From assembly GCA_028583685.1 (NCBI GenBank), contig JAMXIF010000058.1, positions 16,988,742-17,052,741 of the forward strand: a stretch of 64,000 bases of DNA, read 5' to 3'. Source of the stretch: Petaurus breviceps papuanus (Eukaryota; Chordata; Mammalia; Diprotodontia; Petauridae). The notes under the pieces are model-generated. The model was given only the letters and a program-made list of their open reading frames with translations, did no database searches and had not been told where the DNA came from. This document shows, in pieces, positions 33,389 to 43,512 of the stretch. A program made the translations under genes and the position numbers. How positions within the stretch are numbered: position 1 is the first letter of the stretch; the number at the start of each line of letters is the position of its first letter.

Positions 33389-33437
33389 CCCTTTGTTGCA
33401 TTTTTTAAAAGGAAGACTAAAGTAACTCAAATTTATT

Positions 33438-33482
33438 CACACACACACACATACACACACACGTGTGTGTGTATGTGTGTTT
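33438..33482. repeat. (CA)n-(TG)n palindromic microsatellite
   Basis: A (CA)n block with one AT step is mirrored by a (TG)n block with one AT step. 33445-33480 is a perfect 36-bp inverted repeat centred on ACGT with no spacer. Confidence 0.95.
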
Positions 33483-33489
33483 GTAGAAG

Positions 33490-34960
33490 GATATATATAG
33501 CAGGAGGGAGAGAAAGGAGAGTCCATTTTGCATTGATAAGGAAAATTCAAAAGATAAATGCACAGAATTCTAGGTCTTGGGAAAAGAATTATTTTGTATT
33601 TGTTTTCTGGGGTTTGTGCCAATAGCCCTTTAAAATTTTTTTTAACATTTTAGGAAGAAAAGTAGTTTGCTTAGTGTTAAAGTTTAGAGTTTGAATCACT
33701 TAAATTTCTGTAATGATTTACTTTAAAAAAAATTCAAATGATTGTCATTTTTTTCCTTTAAAGAGGGTTACTTCATTTTATCTAAAGTGCTTTTCTGTCT
33801 AGTGGGAACACTTAAGTGTAGTCACAAATCACCTGCAGTATATTCATAGAAAGATTAAAATAAGTTAAATTTGTTTATAAGCCTGCAGGTTCTAAATTTC
33901 ACAGATAATGTTCTTTTTTTGTCTTTTTTTCCTTTCCTAGCTTAAAGATTTCACCCTTTTCTCTTCTGGTCCTAGGCATGAATTTCTTATAGCTATAAAT
34001 GTGAGCACCTGAATACCACTTCATTTTATTAGGACAACAAATAGCCTCCTAAGGGTATAAGCTATGGACAGAGAGTCATAGAATTTTAGAATTAGAGATC
34101 ATCTGGTTCATGATTATGTTCCAGTGATGTTAAGCTTACCTTGCACTTTTATCCTGAGAAAATTTTAAGTACACGAGGAGCAGATGATAGTTACTCTAAA
34201 TATATGCAATTATGGAGAGTTAGAGGAAGAATCTCTCCTTGACAAGCTCATGACTTCCTCCCATGAATTAAGTGGTGAATATGGCCCAAAGTGCATTAAC
34301 CTTTATGGATTTTTCTTTGGTTTTCATGTTCTACTGATTTATGATCTTAAATATGGCTGTTGCTGCTATTTCTGAATGAACTCCTTGTAAATCATTTCTA
34401 AATGATCCTTTCCTAGACAGATAATCTAAGTAAATTGAATACATAGCCAATCAATTCTTCTGAAGTTTCTATTCCTTTGTCAGACTTGTTTACCAGTGTG
34501 TTGTGCATCTAAAATATTCCATTTGAAGGTATGAGAAATCTCTGAGATTGAGATCTTCAAAGAACTACATTTGTCCTGCCATCTTTTCCAATGTAGATTG
34601 TGTATTTGAGGGTCTGATATGGTTTTGCTTAGGTTTTATTTCAAAGGAATGAAAAAGAGCTACAAAAGATCTGCTATAGCTCTTTGTGAAAGACCAGGCC
34701 GAATTCTGGGTGTGGTGTTTATATTCAGTATGGCTATGTAAGGCCTATTTGATTCAGATCAAATACAATAGGGATATTGAGTGCCATGTACTGAGTAAAA
34801 AGCGCATCTTTTAGCTTTAAAGAGGTTATTGACAGATTGAAATGAACTGTGGTAACATCATTTATGTATTATTGAAGTTTGGGTCTTCATATTAGTTATT
34901 AATGATATAATGATAGTTTATAAGTTTTATGAAAATTCTGCATATGGCCTAAAATGTTGA
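33490..34960. other. Unassigned AT-rich intron
   Basis: No repeat family named. Contains many T/A runs and no coding signal. Confidence 0.4.
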
Positions 34961-34964
34961 ATTC

Positions 34965-35345
34965 TCAGTCATAGGATCACAGGGCTTTGGAATTTGTAAA
35001 AGACCATCAGGATTATCTAATCCAATCCCTTCATTTTGTATGGAGGTGGAGGGGAGGTGTAGGTATGTTCTGTCATTTCAGTCATGACGAAACCTTTGTG
35101 ACCCCATTTGGGTTTTTCTTGGCAAAGATTCTAGAATTATTTGCCATTTCCTTCTCATTTTGTAGATGAGGAACTCAGACAAACAGGGTTAAGTGAGTTA
35201 CCCAGGGTCACACAGCAAATAAATGTCTGAGGCCAGATTTGAATTTAGGAAGATGAGTCTTCCTGACTGTGGGCCCAGCACTCTATGGACTGGACTACCT
35301 ACTTGCCCTTTCTCTTCATTTTACAGAGGAGAAATCCAGAGCAGA
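34965..35345 (-). mobile_element. MIR SINE, antisense, split by a Mar-1 SINE
   Basis: Left part 'TCATAGGATCACAGGGCTTT' and 'TCTAATCCAATCCCTTCATT'; right part 'TTCATTTTACAGAGGAGAAA' and 'TCCAGAGCAGAGTCTTAAG'. The shared word CTTCATTTT flanks the inserted Mar-1 copy (35060-35315) and may be the target-site duplication. Confidence 0.6.
35060..35315 (-). mobile_element. Mar-1-type CORE-SINE, antisense
   Basis: 'TTTGTGACCCCATTTGGGTT', 'TCTTGGCAAAGATTCTAG', 'ATTTTGTAGATGAGGAACTC', 'GTTACCCAGGGTCACACAGC' and 'CCAGATTTGAATTTAGGAAG' run from RTE-like tail through CORE to head in antisense. The end GGACTACCTACTTGCCC is the head. Confidence 0.9.
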
Positions 35346-35354
35346 GTCTTAAGC

Positions 35355-35516
35355 ACAAGGTGTTGTAGACTATTAGGTTGAAAAAAATCAGGGCTTCTAG
35401 GTTCAAATCTTGGTTCCACTATTTATTATCTCTGTGACATATGAACTATTCTCCTCATCCAAATGAGGAAGTGGGGATGCTTCCTGACAGCTCCAAATCC
35501 TATAATTCTGTGATTC
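35355..35516 (+). mobile_element. MIR SINE
   Basis: 'AGGGCTTCTAGGTTCAAATC', 'TTGGTTCCACTATTTATTAT' and 'CCTCATCCAAATGAGGAAGT' fit sense MIR. Confidence 0.6.
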
Positions 35517-36120
35517 TGATGAGGTACAGGCTCTGGGAACCCCCTAGAACTCTCCTGGAATCTTTCCACTGTAAAGCATTTGCCTGAGGCCACAGGCCTT
35601 TCACTGTGGCTCTGCCCAAATTTTTAGCCCTCCTTTGTCCAGCAATTTCCCACCCTAGATCCTCCCAAAATATCTGTACCCAAATCTGTTACACCCTTGA
35701 ACTGGCCTAGCCCACCATTGTCTTATGTCCAGGTAGCCTTCAGCAGCTTCCCACCCGTAATCACTCTTTACTAGAGTCTGACCTCATCTGACCCCTCCTA
35801 AAGACCCTCCCCAAACTCCTCCTCTGGACCACCCCTGTATTCCTCCCACAACCTTTCTGTATATGAGACCCCATCTTGCCTCCATGAAAGGAGGAAGGCT
35901 GGAGAATGATCTAGCACAGACTCACTCTGTGTTAGATGATTCTGGCCAACTTGTCCAGTACAAACATCACAAATACCAAGGCTCCTTAAGAGTCTACCCA
36001 ATATGGCGAAACTTTTAATAAACTTTACTTTTCTTTGGCTGAGGCGAAGCTTGAGTCAAATTCATTCAGCAGGACCTGGCTTGTTGGTATTTTGTGGTTT
36101 CAAGCACCCCTAACCCTACA
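35517..36120 (+). mobile_element. Probable solo LTR of an endogenous retrovirus-like element
   Basis: A C-rich block of about 600 bp, different in composition from its surroundings, with LTR-like order. It has a 5' TG start near 35517-35520, a long C-rich U3, a TATA-like word (TGTATATGAGACC) near 35858, a polyadenylation signal AATAAA at 36017-36022, a short U5, and a terminal CA at 36119-36120. No primer-binding site, gag/pol/env-like region or second LTR is adjacent, so it looks like a solo LTR. The family is not determined and no clear target-site duplication is seen. Moderately old by its decay. Confidence 0.55.
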
Positions 36121-36124
36121 CTTC

Positions 36125-37285
36125 ATCATTTTATGGCTACCCTCTTCAGTTCTAAATAAACTTTTTTCGATTTTTCTATATATAACTTATCTGTGTCATT
36201 TTCCCTTTTCTATTTTACCATAAAACCAAACAGCAAAATTAAGATTGAAAATTTCAGGACACTCAAGTCCAAATTTTGGCTTTGGGACTAATAGCCCTCC
36301 ACCTTTACTTAGCATATTAGCCTTGTATTGTTAAATTTCTTCTTATAGATGTCTTATTAAAAAAAAATACTGCTTTTAGTTTTTATATTTCCTTACTTTG
36401 TTCTATATTTTCATTTGGATATAAGTTGTGATACTGTAACCTAGCATAGAACATAGTTAAAAACACTATTCTGTTTGGAATATTTATTTATTTTCTCCTT
36501 TATTATACTACTGTATTTTATTTTCTTTGCTTCTAGGTTTAGGTTTTAGAGCCTGGAGAAATGTCTGGGTCACCCATTGTGACCTCTCTGTATTTTGTAG
36601 GACCCTTCAATATATCATTTTCACTAATGTATTCTCTAATCTAGTCTTGACTCTCTGCAACAGTGGTACCTTGACCACCTCCCTTGGGATTCTTTTTCTA
36701 CTTCCTAATGGATCTTCTTGTTAATACATTTTCCATACAACCTTTTTTCCTTTCCATCAATTTATCCCATTGTACCAATGTAAAAAGAACTCCTGAAATG
36801 TGATATCAGACCTACAGAGAGAGTGTATGTTACTCTAAAGTAGTCTGTCTTATTTGTAAGCATGCCCATGTTTTTCCTGTTTTCCTCTATTGTGAATAAA
36901 GACTATATGTGTATATTGCTAGCTTGAATAGTTGACCATAGAATTTCAAGTTAGAGTCTCAGCAAAGAAATAGTTATTTGACATTAGCAGCTTTCTTCAG
37001 AGGAATAAAAACTGTTCCTTTACTACAAATCCCATAATACAGTGTCAGCCCACTCTGCTCAAGGATATTTCTAACTAGTTGCTGCTAGACTTGGCTGAGA
37101 TGGAATGGGAGAAATGGAGCTTTACAATGAAATGGAATTTGTGATGATGAGCCTCAACTAAGCAAGGGACTTTGCAAATCCAAAGCCCTTGCAGCCTGAG
37201 TGAAATTTTAATTAGTGTAGAATTTCCCCAGTGGCACTCTCTGAAAAGGGATGGAAATCAAATCAAGATAGAAGTAGTGGAAATT
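36125..37285. other. Unassigned AT-rich intron
   Basis: No repeat family or exon recognised. Confidence 0.4.
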
Positions 37286-37288
37286 ATT

Positions 37289-37354
37289 GGGGGAGGGAGG
37301 GAGAAGAGAGAGAGAGGGAAAGAGAGAAGGAGGCAGGGAGGGAGGGAGAGAGAA
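37289..37354. repeat. Polypurine tract (GGGA/GA)n
   Basis: 66 bases, all purine except one C at about 37334. It contains GGGGGAGGGAGGGAG and GGGAGGGAGGGAG, flanking a GA run. Confidence 0.9.
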
Positions 37355-37729
37355 TGTTCACATTCAGAGAGAATAGGTACATTCATACAAAATAGGTACA
37401 TATTAATGTGCTTACTCTTTTATTTTTTATTTTTTTTATTTGCAGGGAAAAAACAAAAGCAAAACCTTTATGACAAATATGCATAATCAAGCAAAACAAA
37501 TTCTTATGTTGTTCATGTCCACAAAGAAGGGGGGCTCATCTTGAGTCACAAGCCAAAATACAAGTATCTCACATGTGAAGGTTTTTAAATCCCCTATTTG
37601 ATGATTATTTAGGAGAATATTTCTGATCCATATACTCAAATATAGGAACTAATATAATCTTCAGGAAATCAACAAAAATTTTAATATTAAGGTATAAATT
37701 AAGTAGTTCTTTAATGTAATTATTTGTTT

Positions 37730-37930
37730 TTCTGAATTTTCTAACTCCCTCTAACCTTGTTTAGGACAGGTTTTTGAGCATATATGCCTTATTTCCTTAA
37801 CTAGGTTGTGAACTCCTTGACTAAAGTGACCATGCCTTTTTAATCTTTCTAGAATACCCTTCCTCACCAAAGTACCTAGCATAGAACTGTGCCCACAATT
37901 GGCATTCAATAAGTTTTCACTGAATTGAAT
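37730..37930 (+). mobile_element. L2 LINE 3' end
   Basis: 'GAACTCCTTGACTAAAGTGA', 'AAAGTACCTAGCATAGAACT' and 'TTGGCATTCAATAAGTTTTC', L2 3' terminus in sense. Confidence 0.75.
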
Positions 37931-38258
37931 TAGGAATAATAATAATAATAGCTAACATTTATATAGCATTTACTATGTGCCATACAGTGTGCTAAACTTT
38001 CTACAGTTGTTATCTCATTTAATCCTCATAAGATAATCTAGAGATTTTTTTTTAAGACTTCTGATTCACTTGGTGTGGAAATCCCACTAATACAGATGAG
38101 CAGATCAGCAACTTTTCCATAATTTACTGAAAGAATTCCTGGGATACTCAAAGGTTAAGTCCTTTCTGTATGGTGTCAGATGCAAAAATTGAAATAAGGT
38201 CTTTCTAACTACAAGGCCAGCTTCTGTCCACTGTGTTGTACTGTTTCTTGGTAAAGAG
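37930..38258 (-). mobile_element. MIR/CORE-SINE, antisense
   Basis: 'AATAGCTAACATTTATATAG', 'TTATCTCATTTAATCCTCAT', then 'CTCAAAGGTTAAGTCCTTTC' and 'GGTCTTTCTAACTACAAGGC', the antisense order with a diverged middle. Confidence 0.75.
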
Positions 38259-38423
38259 ATTCTTAGGAATTTATTAATCCTCCGTCTTCTCACTTTCATT
38301 GAGCTGTTTAAGAATCTTCTTGGAACACAGGATTTTTTTGCTGATTTCTAATTCCTCAATTTCATCCATTCAATTTCATTCATTGAAAATTTATTGAATT
38401 CTTTTTGAGCTCAGTTCTATGTC

Positions 38424-38487
38424 AGATAGCTGTGTGACCCTGGGCAAGTCACTTAACCCCAATTGCCTCACCCCTTCAAAAAAATTA
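38424..38487 (+). mobile_element. Short SINE, 3' fragment
   Basis: 'AGCTGTGTGACCCTGGGCAA', 'GTCACTTAACCCCAATTGCC' and a short A-tail; the head is missing. It abuts the HAL1 copy that follows. Confidence 0.75.
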
Positions 38488-40790
38488 GAATTGGACAAAT
38501 GGAAGCTAATGGTTCCATGAGACATTAAGAAACACTAAAACAAAGTCAAAAGAATGAAAAAAAAATAGAAGAAAATGTAAAATATCTCATCAGAAAATAT
38601 GGAAACATGGAAAATAGATCAGAGAGATAATTTAAGAATTATTGGAGTACCTGAAAGCCATGATCAAAGAAAACCTAGATATTATATTTCAAGAAATTAT
38701 CAAAGAAAACTGCCCTGATGTCCTAGATACAGAGAAAAAAAATGGAAAGAATCCTCCTATCACCATTTGAAAGAAATCTCAAAACAAAAACTCTCAGGAA
38801 TATTATAGCCAAATCCCAGAGCTCTGATGTCAAAGAGAAAATATTGCATGCAGCCAGGAAGAAACCATTCAGATACCATGGAGTAACAGTCAGGATCACA
38901 CAAAATTTAGCAATCACCATGTTAAAGGAACAGAGGGCTTGGAATATGATATTCTGGAAGGCAAAAGAGCTGGGATTACAACCTATCTGCTCAGCAAAAC
39001 TTGGATAATCCTTCAGGGGAAAAAACAGATATTTAATGAAATAGAGAACTTTCTAGCATTCCTGATGATAAGACCATAGCTGAATAGAAAATTTAACTTT
39101 CAAATACAGGACTCAAAAGAAGCATAAAAAGGTAACTATGAAAGAGAAATCATAAGGGACTCAATAAGGTTAAACTGTTTACATATCTGTGTGGGAAGAT
39201 GATACATGTAACTTCTAAGAACTGTATCATTATTAGGGATGTTAGAAGGATTCTACAGAGACAGAGAACAGGAGTGAGTCAGTTATTTTGGAATAATGTA
39301 AAAAAATGATTAGTGAGAAAGAAGGTGAAGAGAGATGGGAGAAGAAGAAAGGAGAAAATTTTCTCACTTAAAAGAGGCATGGAAAGAAGTGCTTTTACAG
39401 TGAAGGGGGAATGGTGAAGTGGGGCAGGTAATACTTGTACATCACTCTCATCAGCATCGGTTCAAAGAAAGAATAATATATACACACTCAAATTGAGTAT
39501 AGAAGTCTGTATTAGCCAACTGGGAAGTAAGAGGGGAAGCAGGTCATCAAAAAGAGGGGCTAATAAAAGGGAGGCTGGATAAAAGAAGACAGCGGTCAGA
39601 AGCAAAAATTTTGATTACATGAAATTAAAAAGCTTTTGCACAAACAAAACTAGCATAGACAAAATTAGAAGAAAAACAGGAAATGGGAAGGAAGTTTACA
39701 ATAAGTTTCTCTGAGAAAGGCCTCATTTCTGAGCTACATAGGAAACTGATTCAAATTTATAAAAAATAAGAGTCATTCCCCAGTTGATAAATGGTCAAAG
39801 AAAATGAATAGTCAGTTCTCAGAAGAAGAAATCAAAGCTATCAATAATTACATGAAAAAACTGTTTTAAATCACTACTGACTAGAAAAACGTAAAGTAAA
39901 ACAACTCTGATATACCACCTCACATCGATCCAATTGGCTAACATGACAGAAAAGGAAACTGACAAATGCTAGAGAGAATGTGGAAAAATTCAGACTCTGA
40001 TGCACTGTTCCTTGAGTTGTGAACTAGTCTACCCATTCTGGAGAACAATGGAACTAGGCCCAAAAAACTATAAAACTGCATACCCTTTGATTCAACAATA
40101 GCATTACTAAGTCTGTATCACAAAAAGATCAAAGAAAAGGCAAAAGAACCTATTTGTACAAAAATTTTATAGCAGCTCTTTCTGTGGTAGCTAAGAATTA
40201 GAAACTGAAGGGATGCCTATCAATTGTGGAATGGCTGAACAAGTTGTGGTATATGATTGTGATGTAATACTCTTGTGCATAAGACATGATGAGCAGGATG
40301 CTTTCAGGAAAACCTGGGAAGACTGACATGAACTGATGCAAATTAAAGTGAGCAGAACCAAGAGAACATTGAACACAGCAACGTCAATATTGTAGAGATA
40401 ATCAACTGTGAAAGATTTAGCTACTCTGATCAAAACAATGAGCAAGACAGTTGCAAAGGCCCCTTGATGAAAAATGGTATCTACCTCCAGAGAGAGAACT
40501 GATGAATTCTGAATGCAGATTAAAGCAAACCTTTTTTTTGACTTCATTTTTGTTTTATAATCTTGTCTGTTTTCTTTTGCAGTGTGGCTGCTATGGAAAT
40601 ATGTTTTGCATGTCTTCCACATGTGTAACTGATATCAAATTGTTTGCTTTCTCAAGGAAGGGGGACTGGTGTGATGGTGGGAAAGAATTTGGAATTCAAA
40701 ATTTTTGAAAATTATTGTTAAAACTTGTTTTACATGTTATTGGGAAATACTTAAAGAAATAAAAATGTTTTTAAAAATTAAACCAATTTT
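38488..40790 (+). mobile_element. HAL1-type L1-lineage LINE, sense, 5'-truncated
   Basis: ORF1 region: ERDNLRIIGVPE-like words at about 38618-38655, then an open stretch at 38742-39008 whose residues KEKILHAARKKPFRYHGVTV, RITQNLAI and LGLQPICSAKLG align with the L1 ORF1p C-terminal half (human: KERILRAVRQK... PAKL). ORF1 remains to about 39120 (FNEIENF). Between 39130 and 39590 is non-coding HAL1-like sequence. An ORF2 C-terminal relic follows from about 39612 (FDYMKLKSFCTNK), then the 3' UTR and AATAAAAATG near 40758. The reverse transcriptase is absent, as in HAL1. Frames are broken by stops in both ORF parts; dead copy. Confidence 0.82.
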
Positions 40791-40999
40791 CTAAACTAGC
40801 ACCTTTATAAAGCAGTAAGTTCCTTTATCTGAATCAAAGATCATAGTGAGGCATTTGACAAATACTTGTACAAAGTTGAAAAGTCCTCAGAAGCAGGGAA
40901 CTAGATCATCTGTTTCATATATTGCAAAACTAGCTTGATTTTTTTGTCTATATATTAAATTCCTTTGTTGATAATTTCTACACCATTTGGGTTTGTTCT

Positions 41000-41280
41000 T
41001 TGTTGTTGCTGATGTTGTTTTTAGAAAATGACAAGCCTATATCCTTCAGGGAAATTAGAGAAAATATGCTGATTATTTCGAAGTCCTATGATCAGGAAAT
41101 CTATACGTCAAAGAAAATCTTAGGACTTCCCAAGTTGGAGAATCTCCTCATTGGAAAATTTAAGGAAAGGCTGGATGAATTTGTCAGTGGTATTGAGGAT
41201 TGAACTCTTTCAAGTAAAGGTTGAACTAGATGAGCTCCCAGGGCCTTCCAAGTCTGAGACTTTGTAATCTGGCCAAATGA
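41000..41280 (+). mobile_element. CR1/L3 LINE 3' end
   Basis: 'GGAAAGGCTGGATGAATTTG' and 'AGGTTGAACTAGATGAGCTC' followed by 'CCAGGGCCTTCCAAGTCTGA' is the usual CR1/L3 3' end. A 67-codon open frame (41000-41203) is a chance remnant. Confidence 0.65.
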
Positions 41281-41284
41281 GATT

Positions 41285-42595
41285 AAAAGAGGTTGGGGGA
41301 AAAATATGGGTCAGTATTTCTTCTTGCCTCTACTTCTTCCTCCAATCTTATTAGTAAATACCAACAGATGCCTTTCTACTTAAGTTCCTGCAAAGTATTG
41401 ATTGCTTCCTCAATAAGCAAACACTGCCCCTTTTCTGTGTCTTCTCTGCTCAGAGAAGGGTAGTTTTTCAGTTTAACAAAGTTTCCAACTCTTTTTGACT
41501 GGGGTAAAGAAGGAGCTGGTAAAGCAGTTTTTTTGTGTTTTTCCTTGTTTGCTTTTTTCATGTTTCTCTTTTTCCCCCGTTTTTTATTTCTTTACACACT
41601 GAGGTCCCCCCTAGTTCTGAGAGCAGATTTGGAAACTTATGTTAAATGGGTCGCCTCGAGTTAGAAATGACAACATCAACCTGGATATGTCATTTTAGAC
41701 TGATGAAGTCAACATAGTATACGCTTTAGGGAATAAATGGTTTGTGTTTGAAAGAAACCACTCAACTAAAGTTGACAGGAGGTACTTCATCAGTGCTACT
41801 CAAAGAAGTTTTGTATTCTAGAGACAGCAAAGGCAAACAAGGGACTGGGGAGGAAAAAAAATGGAGAAAATTAAGAGCATCATATTGATCTGTTTAGGGG
41901 CATGATGACCAGCAAAGGAAAAAAAATCTCTCTAGTAACTGTTACAAGCTTTGGAAATATCAGAAGCACTTAATGTTCAAAAAATATCTGTTCAGAAGAC
42001 ACTTTTTCCAACCATTCTTTTGAAAAGAATAAATCAGTTCATTGTAATTCTGATACTTGATCCCCATAATCACATTACCCTTTTTGAAAAAGAAACTTTG
42101 GTAGAGTTCATTGTCATCATAGCCATAAAGGTAATTTGCTTTCAAAAGTGAGACAAAGTAGAATAGGAATTTCACTGTAGGCTGGCTAAGACTAGAGAGG
42201 TTAGATGTACTGGGAAATGGGGATTGCAAACTCAAAAGGAACAATAATCTCACCAGTGTCCTCTAACCAGCAGTGAGTGGCCAACAGATACCTCTAAAAG
42301 CTGCTCTTCCTCTTAACTATCCAGCTTGCTTCTCCATTTTCACCACCTTGTTCTAGCTTCCCTTAAGTATTTTTTGCTATCTTACAGTTGGACTAGTCAC
42401 TCTATCAGTATTCCTTGGTGGTATTAATCATATAAGTTGAGAAGCCTTAAGAAGATTTCTCTTTGTCTTCCCATTCCCGTTTTCTTGTCATGGGTCACTT
42501 CTGCTGTGACACTCTTGGTTGTACTATCCCAGAAATCTGTAGTTAGGTTTATCTGGTCACCTTCAGAGTTTCCTAAATTTTAAAAAAAAGTTCAT
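41285..42595. other. Unassigned intron sequence
   Basis: No repeat family or coding exon recognised. Several chance ORFs of 61-97 codons. Confidence 0.4.
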
Positions 42596-42599
42596 TGAT

Positions 42600-42800
42600 G
42601 ATCGTGATGGTTGTAGTCAGTTCTCAGTCAACAAGCCTTCATTAAGTGCTCAATGTGTGTCACCAAGATTCAATGGAGATAGAAAGGCAAAAGAAATTGA
42701 TCCTGATCTCAAAGACATCTTATTCTAATGGAGGAGACAACATGCAGGATAACAGTTCATATGAGATACGTCTTGTACAAATGGAAGATAAACTCACTGT
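42600..42800 (-). mobile_element. L2 LINE 3' end, antisense
   Basis: 'GCCTTCATTAAGTGCTCAAT', 'ATCCTGATCTCAAAGACATC', 'TATTCTAATGGAGGAGACAA' and 'CTTGTACAAATGGAAGATAA', antisense L2 tail, ending about 180 bp before the EXOC4 exon. Confidence 0.75.
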
Positions 42801-42921
42801 AGCCTTCTGTTCTTAAGAGTTTCATCTAGAAAATTGACCTTCTGGGAATTTCTACCATTTGCCTATAGAAATGCCCCGAGTCTGGTGATAACTTTGAAAA
42901 AATTGTGAAGTATTTTTATGA

Positions 42922-42978
42922 CTGACCCCCTTATTCCATGAGTATATTACATATGATTTCTCTCCTCTATTCTTCTAG
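42922..42978 (+). promoter_or_regulatory. EXOC4: Splice acceptor region of the EXOC4 exon
   Basis: A pyrimidine-rich run (TTTCTCTCCTCTATTCTTCT) leads directly into the AG at 42977-42978. A good branch-point match, CTGAC, lies at 42922-42926, about 53 bases upstream of the AG. A second weaker candidate is TATTACA near 42944. The acceptor position is fixed by the reading frame of the conserved peptide. Confidence 0.85.
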
Positions 42979-43198
42979 GTTTATTCAAGAAATCGAGCAT
43001 GCCCTGGGACTTGGCCCAGCCAAACAGTGTCCTCTTCGGGAGTTTCTCACCATGTATATCAAAAACATATTCCTCAACCAGGTATTGACTGAAATCAACA
43101 AAGAGATTGAAGGAGTCACCAAAACATCTGACCCCTTAAAGATCCTGGCTAATGCAGATACCATGAAAGTACTGGGAGTGCAGCGGCCTCTCCTACAG
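42979..43198 (+). CDS. EXOC4: EXOC4 (SEC8) internal coding exon, exocyst subunit
   Basis: Seen: a 220-bp exon with one base completing a split codon (an Arg codon), then 73 codons starting [16 protein letters not shown] and ending [11 protein letters not shown]. It is flanked by a pyrimidine-rich AG acceptor and a GT donor. Known: this peptide matches vertebrate EXOC4/SEC8 at roughly residues 506-578 of about 974. From memory of the human protein, only two residues differ (Val to Met in EFLTMY, Ala to Thr in NQVLTEIN). SEC8 is one of eight subunits of the exocyst, which tethers secretory vesicles to the plasma membrane before SNARE fusion. Entry is phase 2 and exit is phase 0, so skipping it (220 bp, not a multiple of 3) would shift the frame. 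No other EXOC4 exon is in the window, which agrees with the very long introns of this gene. Identification is close to certain; the exon number is not determined here. Confidence 0.97.
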
Positions 43199-43204
43199 GT
43201 AACT
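43195..43204 (+). promoter_or_regulatory. EXOC4: Splice donor of the EXOC4 exon (ACAG|GTAACT)
   Basis: The donor follows the codon CAG (Gln) and reads GTAACT. Positions +1 to +4 and +6 fit consensus; +5 is C instead of the usual G, giving a moderately weak site. The protein match ends exactly here: human SEC8 continues with STIIVEK after PLLQ, whereas read-through in this window gives an unrelated peptide. Confidence 0.88.
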
Positions 43205-43408
43205 GTTAGCATATATTTTGCTCTTATTCCAATGATTTTCAAACATAAATCACACAAAAGTTTTGAACTGAGTCAAAAACCCTGGGTTTGAGTCATAGCT
43301 CTAATCCTATTTTTTGATTTTGAAAATTCAGTGAAATATTTCATCAGCTGTTAAATGAAGAGTACATTTCTACTATACATTGACATGTATGCCCTATCTA
43401 CCTCATGA

Positions 43409-43512
43409 CAGGCAATGTGGTATAGTGGATAGAGGGCTGCTCTTGGAGCCAAGAAAATCCAAGGTCAAGTTCTGTCTGTGGTCCTTAATACTACATAACA
43501 CTGGGCAAATCA
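43409..43512 (+). mobile_element. MIR SINE fragment
   Basis: 'CAATGTGGTATAGTGGATAG', 'TTGGAGCCAAGAAAATCC' and 'CACTGGGCAAATCACTTTA' fit sense MIR, cut at the L2 that follows. Confidence 0.75.

Larger units (their letters stand above)
1..42978 (+). other. EXOC4: EXOC4 intron upstream of the exon (partial)
   Basis: Inferred from the single phase-2 exon: the sequence before it must be intron, and no second match to EXOC4 or to any other recognisable host protein appears in it. Short ORFs in this stretch are mostly repeat-derived (L2, L1/HAL1, RTE) or chance open frames. The start of this intron is outside the window. Confidence 0.85.

Noticed and set aside
40191-40622. Antisense open frame of 143 codons
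   Set aside because: It is the reverse strand of the HAL1/L1 ORF2 end and 3' UTR; a shadow of the element.
43198-43291. Continuation of the EXOC4 open frame past the donor to 43291
   Set aside because: The residues after PLLQ do not resemble SEC8 (which continues STIIVEK), and the boundary has a GT donor; the extra open frame is intron read-through.
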